Assembly (NCBI RefSeq): GCF_900113275.1
Contig: NZ_FOOU01000001.1
Span: 248,001 to 312,000 of the forward strand
Source of the DNA: Neptunomonas qingdaonensis
GTDB lineage: Bacteria > Pseudomonadota > Gammaproteobacteria > Pseudomonadales > Balneatricaceae
DNA length: 64,000 bases
Direction: 5' to 3'
In this document: in pieces, positions 1 to 10,204 of the stretch
Layout of the letters: each line of letters begins with the position of its first letter
How positions within the stretch are numbered: the stretch's first letter is position 1
Made by a program: the position numbers and the translations under genes
Notes under the pieces: generated by a model
Seen by the model: only the letters and a program-made list of their open reading frames with translations
What the model was told of the DNA's origin: nothing
The model's database searches: none

Positions 1-16
1 CGGTTCTATGAGGCGG

Positions 17-295
17 CTAAGTACGATAAATCGTTTCAATTAAGTGAAAACCAAATTTGGTCTTTACCGGCCCATGCACGGTTAATAAGGGCTTTTTGAA
101 CACCACGTTATCAAATGCTTTCAGCATGGTGCCGGGGCTGAATTCTCCGAGGTCGCCGCCGCGTTTAGCGGAGTTGCATAGCGAATGTTTCTTCGCAAGC
201 GTGGCAAAGTCTGCACCCTTTGCCAGCTGTTGCTTGAGTTTTTCTGCTTGCTCTTTAGTTTTCACCAAGATATGTCGCGCATTTGCTTTTGCCAT
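17..295 (-). CDS. ppiC: Parvulin-type peptidyl-prolyl cis-trans isomerase PpiC
   Basis: This 92-residue protein is a single stand-alone parvulin domain, the same size as E. coli PpiC (93 residues). It would speed cis-trans isomerisation of Xaa-Pro bonds in the cytoplasm. The N-terminus carries the parvulin strand ARHILVKT, the middle the family signature SAKRGGDLGEF, and the C-terminus TKFGFHLIE with the conserved FG(F/Y)H. No signal peptide or membrane segment is seen. It lies downstream of elbB on the same strand with about 106 bp between, so it may be co-transcribed or separately expressed. Confidence 0.95.
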   Translation of the reverse strand: MAKANARHILVKTKEQAEKLKQQLAKGADFATLAKKHSLCNSAKRGGDLGEFSPGTMLKAFDNVVFKKPLLTVHGPVKTKFGFHLIETIYRT

Positions 296-362
296 TCGTC
301 AGCAACTCTCTTTGATTAAATAAGGTTTTTCAATTAGCCCGTTGTAACTGTTTAGTTAAGCT

Positions 363-425
363 CGCTGTAGCACTTTAATCACGCCCGCTGTAGCACTTCA
401 ATCAAGCCCGCTGTAGCACTTCATC
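363..425. repeat. 23-bp tandem repeat duplicating the elbB 3' end
   Basis: The unit starting CGCTGTAGCACTT begins at 363, 386 and 409, an exact 23-bp period with a few mismatches. The third copy is the end of elbB including its stop codon; the other two are tandem copies just downstream. Read on the minus strand, each unit repeats the last codons (GAAGTGCTACAGCG) and a stop-like end. Confidence 0.85.
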
Positions 426-1055
426 AACCAGCTTGTTAATGCCGCTGGCTGCTTCGGTAATGGAGCCGGCCAGCATATAAGCGGGTGTGCTGATGATGTT
501 GCGTTCCTGATCGATCACAATATCATTAACCGGGCAGTTCTGGTGCTTGCCGCCCATGGCTTCGATAGCGCTGGCGGTATCGTTATCCGTGCCAATCGTA
601 CAGGTAGCGCCTTCGCCGAAAATCAGCGGCGTCATTGCAGGTGCAATGCAGATAAGACCAACCGGTTTACCTGCTGTGTGGATGGCTTGTGCAAAGCTTT
701 TCACATCTGCATTGATACGGGCATCGGCACCCTTAAGCGCAAAGTCGCAGAGGTTCTTCGCCGCACCAAATCCGCCGGGGAAAATCAACGCATCGTAATC
801 GTCAGGGTTAGCCGTCGCCAGGTCGATAATTTCACCTCTGGCGAGGCGCGCAGCTTCAACCAAAACATTTCTGCTCTCTCCTTCAGCGACTTCGCCTGAT
901 AAATGATTGATCACATGCAACTGTTCAATGTCAGGTGCCATGCATTGATATTCGCTTCCCTGTTGGGCAATCCGCAGTAGGGTTAAAACAGACTCGTAAA
1001 TCTCTGATCCGTCGAATACACCGCAGCCGGATAAAATAACGGCGATCTTTTTCAT
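402..1055 (-). CDS. elbB: Isoprenoid biosynthesis glyoxalase ElbB
   Basis: A 217-residue DJ-1/PfpI-superfamily protein, the same length as E. coli ElbB, which has glyoxalase III-like activity and has been linked genetically to isoprenoid synthesis. Recognisable motifs are MKKIAVILSGCGVFDGSEI at the N-terminus, FPGGFGAAKN in the middle and the nucleophile-elbow region GLICIAPAM, followed by CPVNDIVID and TPAYMLA. A longer reading from 1094 exists, but the ATG at 1055 matches the family start and has GAGG about 9 bases upstream. The last codons are duplicated downstream as a tandem repeat. Confidence 0.93.
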   Translation of the reverse strand: MKKIAVILSGCGVFDGSEIYESVLTLLRIAQQGSEYQCMAPDIEQLHVINHLSGEVAEGESRNVLVEAARLARGEIIDLATANPDDYDALIFPGGFGAAKNLCDFALKGADARINADVKSFAQAIHTAGKPVGLICIAPAMTPLIFGEGATCTIGTDNDTASAIEAMGGKHQNCPVNDIVIDQERNIISTPAYMLAGSITEAASGINKLVDEVLQRA

Positions 1056-1253
1056 TTTCAGGCCCTCAATATCAGGTATATGTGAGCTGTACATTATTGT
1101 GTATTTTATCTTGTAAAGTGCACAGCAAGATTGTTAAAAGCATATCACTACCCGCATCAGGGTATAAGTGGCCTGAGTTTAGTGCTTTAGATTTTCATGT
1201 TCAGGCATGGGGGTTATAATCGCGGCCCTCTTTGTTGAAACAGTGACACGATA

Positions 1254-2018
1254 GTGGCTTGGTTCGCACGAAAGCAAAAAAATTATATTCCACATGAAGA
1301 AGCCCCGCTTCATCCGGAGCAGTCGGAACACATCTGTATCGAGCAGGTCGATCTGCAACGCGCAGGTGATCCTTTTTTTCAGCAAATTTCGCTTCGCTGG
1401 AATGAAAAACGTGTAGGGCTGATAGGCAATAACGGCTCTGGCAAAAGTACCTTGGTGCGTTTGCTTAACGGGCTGATGATGCCGGAGCAGGGGCGCGTTT
1501 CAGTATTTGGCTATGATACGGTTAAACAAGCGGCATTGATGCCGGCGTTGGTAGGGTTTATTTTTCAGAACCCGGATCACCAAATGATCTTCCCTACGGT
1601 GGCTGAAGAGCTGGCATTTGGTTGCGAACAACTGGGCCAGACGACACAAGAGGCGCGTGCTTCTGCATTGGCTTTGTTACGTGAGCAGGGTATCGAGTCA
1701 TGGGCTGACCGGCCAGTGACGCAGTTATCCGAAGGACAGAAACAGCGCGTCTGTATTCTGGCTGTTTTGATCATGAAACCGCGTTTACTGATATTAGATG
1801 AGCCGTTTTCGTCGCTTGATCTGCCGACACGTCGCTTGTTACTGCAGCTTATTCACAACAGCGACACGCATGTTTTGCTGATTAGTCATGATCTGAGCGT
1901 TTATGATGAATTTGACCGCCTGATCTGGATGGAAAAAGGTCAGATCCGCGCAGATGGCACACCCGATGAGGTAATTAGCCGTTATATCGACGCCGTCAAT
2001 AGCAGCGTTAACGACTGA
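1254..2018 (+). CDS. bioM: Biotin ECF transporter ATPase (A component) BioM
   Basis: A 254-residue ABC ATPase of the energy-coupling-factor class. Walker A is GNNGSGKST at residues 58-66, the Q-loop FQNPDHQ follows, the signature is LSEGQKQRV and Walker B is LLILDEPFSSLD. It begins with GTG, and the first 27 residues extend beyond the usual ATPase fold. Its stop overlaps the start of the T component by one base (TGATG), and BioY follows, so its substrate is inferred to be biotin from this three-gene BioMNY arrangement. It would power import at the cytoplasmic face of the inner membrane. Confidence 0.9.
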   Translation: MAWFARKQKNYIPHEEAPLHPEQSEHICIEQVDLQRAGDPFFQQISLRWNEKRVGLIGNNGSGKSTLVRLLNGLMMPEQGRVSVFGYDTVKQAALMPALVGFIFQNPDHQMIFPTVAEELAFGCEQLGQTTQEARASALALLREQGIESWADRPVTQLSEGQKQRVCILAVLIMKPRLLILDEPFSSLDLPTRRLLLQLIHNSDTHVLLISHDLSVYDEFDRLIWMEKGQIRADGTPDEVISRYIDAVNSSVND

Positions 2019-2668
2019 TGATCAGCCTGTATCTTTCTCATTCCAGTTGGCTGCATCGCTGGCCTGCCGGTATCAAGCTCGGTTTGCTGGCAGGCTGCAG
2101 TATGATGATCCTGCCCGTTGTGCGGCTTGATCTGATGATAGCGCTGTTGCTGGCTACGGGACTGTTATATACCACTTTGGGTGATCGTGGCTGGCGGCAT
2201 CTTGAGATGCTCAGGCCGCTGCTGCCTTTTCTGGCCGTTATCATGCTGTTTCATCTCTGGGCGGCGTCCCTGTATGAGGGCAGTGTCTCAGTACTGCGTC
2301 TGGTGATTATGTTTCTGTTGGCCAACCTTATTACTCTGACAACCCGGATGAGTGACATGATGGCAGCACTGCAACCTGTTTTTCGGCCGTTTCAGTGGTT
2401 AGGTCTTTCTGCACGCTCGCTGGCGCTGGCCGTGGCATTAATGGTGCGTTTTGCGCCTGTGCTGGTCATGGTGATGAATAATCTTGACGAAGCATGGCGT
2501 GCGCGTGGTGGCAGAAAGCACAAATGGCGCTTAATAGTCCCTCTTATTATTCAGGCAATTCGCTTATCAGATCATGTTGCCGAAGCATTAACCGCACGCG
2601 GAGGTAGCAGTGGTATCACTGTTCGACCGCAAAAAAATCAGGAGATAACCAACAATGAACAAAGATAA
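2018..2668 (+). CDS. bioN: Biotin ECF transporter transmembrane (T) component BioN
   Basis: A 216-residue CbiQ/EcfT-family membrane protein with about five hydrophobic segments. It carries the coupling motif ARGG (EAWRARGGR) and the second T-component motif TARGG (AEALTARGGSSG), both of which contact the ATPase in this family. It overlaps bioM by one base and bioY by 14 bases, which points to translational coupling in a bioMNY operon. Confidence 0.9.
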   Translation: MISLYLSHSSWLHRWPAGIKLGLLAGCSMMILPVVRLDLMIALLLATGLLYTTLGDRGWRHLEMLRPLLPFLAVIMLFHLWAASLYEGSVSVLRLVIMFLLANLITLTTRMSDMMAALQPVFRPFQWLGLSARSLALAVALMVRFAPVLVMVMNNLDEAWRARGGRKHKWRLIVPLIIQAIRLSDHVAEALTARGGSSGITVRPQKNQEITNNEQR

Positions 2669-3209
2669 AACCCTGGTGCAGATTGCACTCTATGCTGCGT
2701 TGATTGCCGCGTTGGGGTTACTGCCTAAGTTTAATATTCCGGTAGCCGGGGGTGTCCCACTGACGGCTCAGACATTAGGTTTAATGTTAGCGGGTGTTAT
2801 GTTGGGGCCTGTGCGTGGATTTTTAGCGGTAGCCTTGTTTATTTTGGTGGTCGCCTTGGGAGCACCGTTGTTAGCGGGTGGTCGCGGTGGACTGGGTGTG
2901 TTTGCGGGTCCAACGGTCGGTTTTATCATCGGCTTTCCGTTTGCGGCTCTGGTAACCGGATTGATGATGCAGATGCTAAAAAAGACGAGTTTATTTGTCG
3001 GGGTTTTTATTGCATCGGTCGTTGGCGGAATTCTGGTGCTTTATGCGTTTGGTATTCCCGGTATGGTGGCGATGACCTCTTTGACTTTTGCCGGGGCAAG
3101 CAAAGCTATATTAGTCTTTATTCCGGGCGATCTGATTAAAGCGCTGATTGCCGCATTAATTGCTCAGTCTGTTGCCCGCGCGATGCCGGGCATTATCCCT
3201 TCACGCTGA
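2655..3209 (+). CDS. bioY: Biotin transporter substrate-binding (S) component BioY
   Basis: A 184-residue BioY-family integral membrane protein with six predicted hydrophobic segments. Family features include VPLTAQTLGLMLAG and the Gly-rich stretch GGRGGLGVFAGPTVGFIIGFPFAA. It binds biotin with high affinity and works with BioM and BioN. The start at 2655 lies inside the end of bioN, with GGAGATAACC upstream as a ribosome site. I looked for a BirA operator upstream of bioM and saw no convincing palindrome. Confidence 0.93.
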   Translation: MNKDKTLVQIALYAALIAALGLLPKFNIPVAGGVPLTAQTLGLMLAGVMLGPVRGFLAVALFILVVALGAPLLAGGRGGLGVFAGPTVGFIIGFPFAALVTGLMMQMLKKTSLFVGVFIASVVGGILVLYAFGIPGMVAMTSLTFAGASKAILVFIPGDLIKALIAALIAQSVARAMPGIIPSR

Positions 3210-3357
3210 TTTCTGTCATATTAAATATTATCCGTTATACGTTAATATTGAAAAGATGGACTGTTCTACACCATGTCAGCTAGTAACTTAGAATCAAATC
3301 AACATGGCGTTTGTCATCAGTTTGTCATATAGATTTAGTTAAAATTACTTAGATTAA

Positions 3358-4380
<1,023 letters not shown>

Positions 4381-4409
4381 ACGGTATCTCACTTATACTG
4401 GAGGACAAA

Positions 4410-6611
4410 ATGACTGGGAAGGTAACGGCGATTGATGAACAGGTAGCGACGATGACTGAAGAGATATTGCAAAATCAGGCTGCGCAGGCGCTGGTGGATA
4501 GCCGCGAGATTTTGCCCACGGTGGATCATCCCGTTGAGGTAGAACCGGTTGATCTTAAAGCCCCCGAACTCTACATCAATCGAGAGCTCAGTCATCTTCA
4601 GTTTAACGTCAGGGTGCTGGAGCAAGCGCTGGATGTGCGTTATCCATTGCTCGAAAGGTTGATGTTTCTGCTGATCTTCTCCAGCAATTTAGATGAATTT
4701 TTCGAAATCCGTGTAGCGGACCAGTTACGTCAGCTCAAGTATGGACGCGAGACCGTTGGGCCGGATGCGATGTATCCGAAAAAGGTGTTGGAAAAGATCC
4801 GTGAGATCTCTTTGATTAACGTTGACCGCCAATACCGTATTCTCAACGAGATCATGTTTCCTGAAATGGAACAGCAGGGCATCCATTTCTTGCGCCGTCG
4901 TGACTGGACACCCGAGCAGTTGGAATGGATCAAGACATTCTTTGAAGAAAAAGTCGTACCGGTCATCAGCCCTATCGGTCTTGACCCTGCGCATCCCTTT
5001 CCACGTCTGGTGAATAAAAGTCTTAACTTTATAGTTCAACTGGACGGTAAAGATGCGTTTGGTCGTGAAACCGGACTGGCGATTATTCCTGCGCCGCGAT
5101 CATTACCACGTCTGATCCGTTTGCCTGATGAGCTGTGTGAGTCGGGTGAAAATCTGATTTTCCTCTCCTCTGTGATACATGAGTGTGCGGCAGAACTGTT
5201 TCCTGGCATGACCGTGCTGGGTTGTTACCAGTTCCGAATTACCCGAAATGCGGATTTAACCTTCGATTTTGAAGAGATGGATGATCTGGCGCGTACGTTG
5301 CGTGGTGAATTACACTCGCGTAAATACGGAGATGCCGTCCGTTTGGAAATAGACAACCGTACACCCGAAGAGCTGACAGAGTTTATTAAAAAAGAGTACC
5401 ACCTGGATGAAGAGCAAGTCTACAAAGTGGATGGGCCGGTAAACCTGACGCGTCTGATGGCGGTGCGGGATCTGGTGGATAGGCAAGACCTGAGATGGCC
5501 TCCTTTCTCGCCTGGTGTGCCGGGAAAATTGAAAAAAGAGAAAGATGTTGATGTTTTTCAGGCACTAAAAGCTAGTGATCAGCTATTGATGCATCCATTC
5601 CAGTCTTTTACGCCGGTCGTCGACCTGTTGATGAAGGCGGCTAAAGATCCGGATGTCATAGCGATTAAACAAACGCTTTATCGTACCGGCGATAAGTCCG
5701 ATATCGTCAATGCGTTGGTAGAAGCGGCGCGTGCAGGTAAAGAAGTTACCGTTATTATTGAGTTGCGCGCCCGTTTCGATGAAGAGAGTAACCTGCACCT
5801 GGCCAGTCGATTACAAGAAGCCGGTTGTCTGGTGGTATACGGCGTTGTCGGTTATAAAACTCATGCCAAAGCGATGCTGATCGTGCGCCGGGAAGGCACT
5901 AAGCTGGTACGTTATTGCCATTTGGGAACAGGGAACTACCACTCGGGCACGGCACGTTTATATACCGACTATAGTTACCTCACATCCAATGATGAAATCG
6001 GAGAAGATGTACATAAGGTATTTCAGCAGCTAACCGGCATGGGTAAAATCCAGCGACTTAAGAAGCTCTATAATGCGCCCTTTACCCTGCATGCCAAAAT
6101 GCTGGAGATGATTCAACATGAGGCGAAACTAGCCTCCAACGGAAAACCCGGTCATATTATTATTAAAGTCAACGGTTTGACGGATCCTAAGTTGATTCGT
6201 GCTTTATATGAAGCTTCGCAGGCCGGTGTGAAGATCGAACTGATCATTCGTGGTATGTGTCGTTTGCGTCCTGGCTTGCCCGGTATATCAGAAAATATCA
6301 CGGTGCGCTCGATTATCGGACGTTTTCTGGAGCATACACGCGTCTATTATTTCGGTAACAATGGAAAGCCTAATGTCCTCTGTGCCAGTGCTGACTGGAT
6401 GGAGCGAAACATGTTACACCGTGTGGAAACCTGTTTTCCGGTCACGGGAAAACAAGGCGACAGGGTTAAAAAAGAGTTGGATTACTACCTCGCTGATAAC
6501 ACCCAGAGCTGGGAGTTGAAAGCCGACGGTAGCTATACGCTTTTAGTGCCGGAAGAAGGTGTCGAGCCCTTTAGCGCACAACAGCAATTGTTACGTGATT
6601 TTGCCAGTTAG
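4410..6611 (+). CDS. ppk1: Polyphosphate kinase 1
   Basis: A 733-residue PPK1 that reversibly makes polyphosphate from ATP. The N-terminal domain begins LYINRELSHLQFNVRVLEQA. The catalytic half contains KQTLYRTGDKSDIV and the autophosphorylated histidine in GYKTHAKAML (residue 485), followed by CHLGTGNYH. The length matches Pseudomonas PPK1 and exceeds the E. coli enzyme because of an N-terminal extension of about 45 residues. A strong GGAGG precedes the ATG. An intrinsic terminator follows at 6631. Confidence 0.97.
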   Translation: MTGKVTAIDEQVATMTEEILQNQAAQALVDSREILPTVDHPVEVEPVDLKAPELYINRELSHLQFNVRVLEQALDVRYPLLERLMFLLIFSSNLDEFFEIRVADQLRQLKYGRETVGPDAMYPKKVLEKIREISLINVDRQYRILNEIMFPEMEQQGIHFLRRRDWTPEQLEWIKTFFEEKVVPVISPIGLDPAHPFPRLVNKSLNFIVQLDGKDAFGRETGLAIIPAPRSLPRLIRLPDELCESGENLIFLSSVIHECAAELFPGMTVLGCYQFRITRNADLTFDFEEMDDLARTLRGELHSRKYGDAVRLEIDNRTPEELTEFIKKEYHLDEEQVYKVDGPVNLTRLMAVRDLVDRQDLRWPPFSPGVPGKLKKEKDVDVFQALKASDQLLMHPFQSFTPVVDLLMKAAKDPDVIAIKQTLYRTGDKSDIVNALVEAARAGKEVTVIIELRARFDEESNLHLASRLQEAGCLVVYGVVGYKTHAKAMLIVRREGTKLVRYCHLGTGNYHSGTARLYTDYSYLTSNDEIGEDVHKVFQQLTGMGKIQRLKKLYNAPFTLHAKMLEMIQHEAKLASNGKPGHIIIKVNGLTDPKLIRALYEASQAGVKIELIIRGMCRLRPGLPGISENITVRSIIGRFLEHTRVYYFGNNGKPNVLCASADWMERNMLHRVETCFPVTGKQGDRVKKELDYYLADNTQSWELKADGSYTLLVPEEGVEPFSAQQQLLRDFAS

Positions 6612-6630
6612 GCTTATTCCATCCATGTAA

Positions 6631-6656
6631 GAGCGCCTTTATCAGGCGCTCTTTTT
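6631..6656 (+). terminator. Intrinsic terminator after ppk1
   Basis: Stem GAGCGCC/GGCGCTC with a 7-base loop, followed by TTTTT. It lies 19 bp after the ppk1 stop. Confidence 0.9.
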
Positions 6657-6838
6657 CGTTATGGCGACCTTTTTTTAGAATTTTCAGACAAACCACCTAC
6701 GCAAGCGAGCCCTGGCGTTGCGTTTTTAATTCAGATCGGGAAATATAAGAGCAGAAGCCAAATGTTTCATATAAGAAATAAGATGGCGTATTATGGTCTG
6801 TTTACTGATCAACTATGCGCCCAATAATGGAAAACACT

Positions 6839-7612
6839 ATGCCTGATACCCCGATCGCGCTCGAATTGACCGATATACATAAGTCCTATGGAAGTCTTGA
6901 AGTGCTCAAGGGGGTTTCACTGAAGGCGAAAGATGGGGATGTGATCTCTATTCTCGGCTCAAGTGGCTCAGGCAAAAGTACCTTACTGCGTTGCATCAAC
7001 CTGCTGGAACAGCCCGTGAAAGGCCGGGTGATTATCGGCGGTGAAGAACTGAAGCTTAAAACCGGTAAATCGGGTGAGCTGGAAGCAGAAAACCGCAAGC
7101 AACTCGAAGATATGCGCTCGCGTATCGGATTCGTTTTTCAAAACTTCAATCTCTGGCCGCATAAGACCATCCTCGGTAACATTATCGAAGCCCCGATGAA
7201 TGTGTTAAAACAGTCGCGTGCACAGGCGGTTGAGCGTGCCGAAGGTTTGCTGAAAAAAGTAGGGCTATACGAAAAGAAGGATGCCTATCCGGGCAATCTG
7301 TCCGGTGGACAGCAACAGCGAGTTGCCATAGCCCGCGCATTGGCAATGGATCCGCAGGTATTGCTGTTTGATGAACCGACGTCTGCATTGGATCCTGAGT
7401 TGGTAAACGAAGTGCTTAGCGTTATGCGTGAATTGGCAGAAGAGGGCAGAACCATGTTAATCGTTACGCACGAGATGCGTTTCGCGCGTGATGTATCCAG
7501 CCAGGTCGTGTTTTTGCATCAGGGACAGATAGAAGAGATAGGGACACCGGAGCAAGTGTTTGACAACCCGAAATCTCAACGTGTACGTGACTTTATGTCC
7601 AGCCACAACTGA
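6839..7612 (+). CDS. artP: ArtP-type amino-acid ABC transporter ATPase
   Basis: A 257-residue polar-amino-acid ABC ATPase of the HisP/ArtP/GlnQ class. Walker A is GSSGSGKST (residues 40-48), the Q-loop is FQNFNLWPH, the signature [15 protein letters not shown], Walker [15 protein letters not shown] and the H-loop VTHEM. In-frame ATGs at 6815 and 6827 would add 8 or 4 residues; I chose 6839 because GGAAAA precedes it and [10 protein letters not shown] resembles relatives. It is followed by a binding protein and two permeases, the order of E. coli artPIQM, so arginine or a related basic amino acid is the likely cargo. Confidence 0.9.
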   Translation: MPDTPIALELTDIHKSYGSLEVLKGVSLKAKDGDVISILGSSGSGKSTLLRCINLLEQPVKGRVIIGGEELKLKTGKSGELEAENRKQLEDMRSRIGFVFQNFNLWPHKTILGNIIEAPMNVLKQSRAQAVERAEGLLKKVGLYEKKDAYPGNLSGGQQQRVAIARALAMDPQVLLFDEPTSALDPELVNEVLSVMRELAEEGRTMLIVTHEMRFARDVSSQVVFLHQGQIEEIGTPEQVFDNPKSQRVRDFMSSHN

Positions 7613-7673
7613 TTTCAGCTCCACACAAACGAGATCAACTATAATAACTATTCATAATATAGAGAGAAACCTG

Positions 7674-8450
7674 ATGAGTGTTCGTAAAATTATTGCAGCT
7701 GTTACGCTGGTCGCTGGCGCATTTGCCGGTACATTAATCGGAACCCAGGCTTTTGCGGGTGATAAGATCCGTATCGCTACTGAAGGGGCTTATGCGCCTT
7801 TCAATATGAAAAATGAACAAGGCGAGCTGGTCGGCTTTGATGTCGAAATTGCTAAAGCCTTGTGTGCCGAGATGAAAGCAGACTGCACCATCGTTGAGCA
7901 GGACTGGGATGGCATGATCCCTGCGCTGAAAGGTCGTAAATTTGATGCGATTGTTGCTTCTATGTCGATCACTAAAGAACGTTTACAGGCTGTCGATTTT
8001 ACTGACCCTTATTACACCAACGCATTGGCATTTGTTGGTCCTAAAGGAGTTGAACTGAAAACCGATAAAGCATCGCTTAAAGGTAAAACACTGGGAGCAC
8101 AGCGTGCCACCATCGCAGGTCAGTATCTGGAAGATGAACTCGGTGATGTCGTTTCTGTAAAACTGTATGACACTCAGGATAATGCTTATCTGGATATGGC
8201 TACAGGCCGTTTAGATGGCTTGGTATCCGACAAATTTCCTGCCTATGACTGGTTACGTACAGACGAAGGGCAAGGTTTTGAGTTCAAGGGCGAAACCATT
8301 AAAACAGAATCTGTGGATAAAATCGGAATTGCCATTCGCCACGGTCAGGATGACCTGAAAGCGAATTTCAACAAGGCCCTGAAAGCGATTGTTGAAAACG
8401 GTACTTACGATGCAATCAATGCTAAATATTTCCCGTTCTCTATCTATTGA
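7674..8450 (+). CDS. artI: Periplasmic amino-acid binding protein (ArtI/ArtJ type)
   Basis: A 258-residue solute-binding protein of family 3. A signal peptide of about 28 residues ends at AFA before GDKIRIATEGAYAPFN. The family motif GFDVEIAKALC and the lobe sequence WDGMIPALKGRKFDAIVASMSIT are typical of Arg/Lys/His/octopine-type receptors. GAGAGA precedes the ATG at 7674; a longer reading from 7560 overlaps the ATPase gene and lacks a ribosome site. A strong hairpin lies between this gene and the permeases. Confidence 0.93.
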   Translation: MSVRKIIAAVTLVAGAFAGTLIGTQAFAGDKIRIATEGAYAPFNMKNEQGELVGFDVEIAKALCAEMKADCTIVEQDWDGMIPALKGRKFDAIVASMSITKERLQAVDFTDPYYTNALAFVGPKGVELKTDKASLKGKTLGAQRATIAGQYLEDELGDVVSVKLYDTQDNAYLDMATGRLDGLVSDKFPAYDWLRTDEGQGFEFKGETIKTESVDKIGIAIRHGQDDLKANFNKALKAIVENGTYDAINAKYFPFSIY

Positions 8451-8456
8451 TCAGCT

Positions 8457-8487
8457 CAATGCGCGAGCGAGAAGTGCTCGCGCATTG
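8457..8487 (+). terminator. Perfect 12-bp hairpin between artI and artQ
   Basis: CAATGCGCGAGC and GCTCGCGCATTG form a perfect 12-bp stem with a 7-base loop, just after the binding-protein stop. The following TAAAAAATGG has no U-run, so it is more likely an mRNA-protecting or partial-attenuation element that keeps the binding protein in excess over the permeases. Confidence 0.7.
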
Positions 8488-8534
8488 TAAAAAATGGATA
8501 GTCCACTAACGTCCCGCTGTAAGAGAATAATAAC

Positions 8535-9227
8535 GTGATAGATCTGCATGGGTTTGGTCACCTGTTATTGGCTGGAACATGGGTCACCGTCAAACTGGCA
8601 CTGGTCAGTTTATCGTTAGGCCTGGTTTTCGGTTTGTTAGGTGCAGCCGCCAAGTTATCAGAATATAAAGTGCTGCGTGCAATAGCGACTACCTATACCA
8701 CTCTGATTCGTGGTATCCCTGAGCTGTTGATTGTATTCGCTATTTACTTTGGTGGATCGGCCTTGGTCATGGGCTTTGCCAGCATGTTTGGCTACGATGA
8801 ATACATCGAAGTTAATCCGTTTATGGCGGGTGTGGCTGCACTGTCTATCGCCTTTGGCGCGTATGCAACCGAAGTCTTCCGTATGGCGATCCTGTCGATT
8901 CCGCAGGGGCAATGGGAGTCTGCTCAGGCATTAGGGATGACGCGTGGAAAAACCTTCTTCCGTATTATTCTTCCGCAAGTGTGGCGTGTGGCACTGCCCG
9001 GATTAGGTAATTTATTCCAGGTATTGCTGAAAGATACTGCATTGGTGTCGGTGGTTGGTTTGCAAGATATTATCCGCCAAGCCACTACCGCGATTAGCTC
9101 CACAAAAGAACCGTTCACATTTTATCTGGCAGCTGCTTGCATATATCTGATACTGACGGCAATCGCGACGGCCGGCACACTATGGATGGAACGAGCCTGC
9201 ACACCGCAGTTGAGGTATAAAGGATGA
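8535..9227 (+). CDS. artQ: ArtQ-type amino-acid ABC permease
   Basis: A 230-residue polar-amino-acid permease with about five membrane helices. The EAA coupling loop is visible as GQWESAQALGMTRGKTFFRIILPQVWRVALPG. The first helix region GTWVTVKLALVSLSLGLVFGLL fits the HisMQ family. It starts with GTG and overlaps the next permease by four bases (ATGA). It would pair with the product of the next gene in a heterodimeric channel powered by ArtP. Confidence 0.9.
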   Translation: MIDLHGFGHLLLAGTWVTVKLALVSLSLGLVFGLLGAAAKLSEYKVLRAIATTYTTLIRGIPELLIVFAIYFGGSALVMGFASMFGYDEYIEVNPFMAGVAALSIAFGAYATEVFRMAILSIPQGQWESAQALGMTRGKTFFRIILPQVWRVALPGLGNLFQVLLKDTALVSVVGLQDIIRQATTAISSTKEPFTFYLAAACIYLILTAIATAGTLWMERACTPQLRYKG

Positions 9228-9943
9228 ATTGGGAAATTATTATTCAGTACTACCCAAAACTGCTGGAAGGCGCATTGCTGACGCTGGAGCTAGTGGTTAT
9301 TTCAGGTGTTATTGGTGTATTGATGGCCGTGCCGATCGCTCTGTTGCGCGCCTCAAAAACACCGTGGGTACGTGTTTTTCCGTTCTGCTTTATCTACTTC
9401 TTCCGTGGTACGCCACTGCTGATACAGATATTCCTGATCTACTACGGCGCTTCCCAGTTTGAAGCGGTACGTGACTCAGTATTATGGGTAGTGCTTAAAG
9501 AACCTTATTGGTGTGCCATCATCGCCTTTACGCTGAACACTGCTGCTTACAGCGCAGAACTTTTCCGGGGGGCGATACAAGCCATTCCAAAAGGCGAGCT
9601 GGAGGCGGCAGACGCTTTTGGTATGAGCTGGTTGCTGAAAACGCGGCGTATCGTTATACCGCGTGCATTCGGTATCGCTTTACCCGCATACGGTAACGAA
9701 GTCGTATTGATGCTGAAAAGTAGCGCGCTGGCCTCTACTATCACATTACTGGATCTCACCGGCATGGCACGTACCATTCAGGCCCGCACCTATACACCGG
9801 TAGAACTGTTCACCGCTGCAGGTGTTATATATCTCGTCATGGCTGCCGTCGTGATTGGTTTATTCCGCTTAATGGAAAATCGCTTCAACCGCTACCAATA
9901 TTACAAACCGAATGTCGATCAGCTAAATGTTGATAAGCCCTAG
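9224..9943 (+). CDS. artM: ArtM-type amino-acid ABC permease
   Basis: A 239-residue second permease of the HisMQ family. It has FFRGTPLLIQIFLIYYG in the first transmembrane region and the coupling loop GELEAADAFGMSWLLKTRRIVIPRAFGIALPAYGNE. It is translationally coupled to artQ by an ATGA overlap and ends the operon ahead of a clear terminator at 9970. Confidence 0.9.
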   Translation: MNWEIIIQYYPKLLEGALLTLELVVISGVIGVLMAVPIALLRASKTPWVRVFPFCFIYFFRGTPLLIQIFLIYYGASQFEAVRDSVLWVVLKEPYWCAIIAFTLNTAAYSAELFRGAIQAIPKGELEAADAFGMSWLLKTRRIVIPRAFGIALPAYGNEVVLMLKSSALASTITLLDLTGMARTIQARTYTPVELFTAAGVIYLVMAAVVIGLFRLMENRFNRYQYYKPNVDQLNVDKP

Positions 9944-9969
9944 GAAATACAAACAATATAGTTTTCATC

Positions 9970-9991
9970 AGCGGCCATTTGGCCGCTTTTT
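9970..9991 (+). terminator. Intrinsic terminator after artM
   Basis: Perfect 8-bp stem AGCGGCCA/TGGCCGCT with a 2-base loop, followed by a U-run. Confidence 0.9.
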
Positions 9992-10155
9992 ATTGCCTGC
10001 TGTTTAGCAATAAAGCCCCCTTCGTATTAACAACCAACTGCTGATTGCATGACAATTGTCTGATCGCCAGAAGTTCTATGCACTACTGGGCGAAATTTTC
10101 AAAATGAAAGATCTGAATTTTTGCTTTTTTGAATCGATTTTCAATTTTTACAATA

Positions 10156-10181
10156 GCTATAAACAGGTGCTATAAACAGGT
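10156..10181. promoter_or_regulatory. 13-bp tandem direct repeat upstream of the toxin-antitoxin operon
   Basis: GCTATAAACAGGT occurs twice back to back (10156-10168 and 10169-10181), 24 bp before the antitoxin start. Such a repeat could be the operator for the Phd-type antitoxin, or a slippage duplication. AAGGAAGGG just downstream is the ribosome site. Confidence 0.55.
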
Positions 10182-10204
10182 CTTTAAGGAAGGGTAGGGT
10201 TGTT

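Noticed and set aside
1100-1140. BirA-type biotin operator before bioM
   Set aside because: TTGTAAAG and TTGTTAAAA are in the same orientation and do not form the expected palindrome.
7560-7673. Upstream extension of the amino-acid binding protein
   Set aside because: Overlaps the ATPase gene, lacks a ribosome site and would bury the signal peptide.
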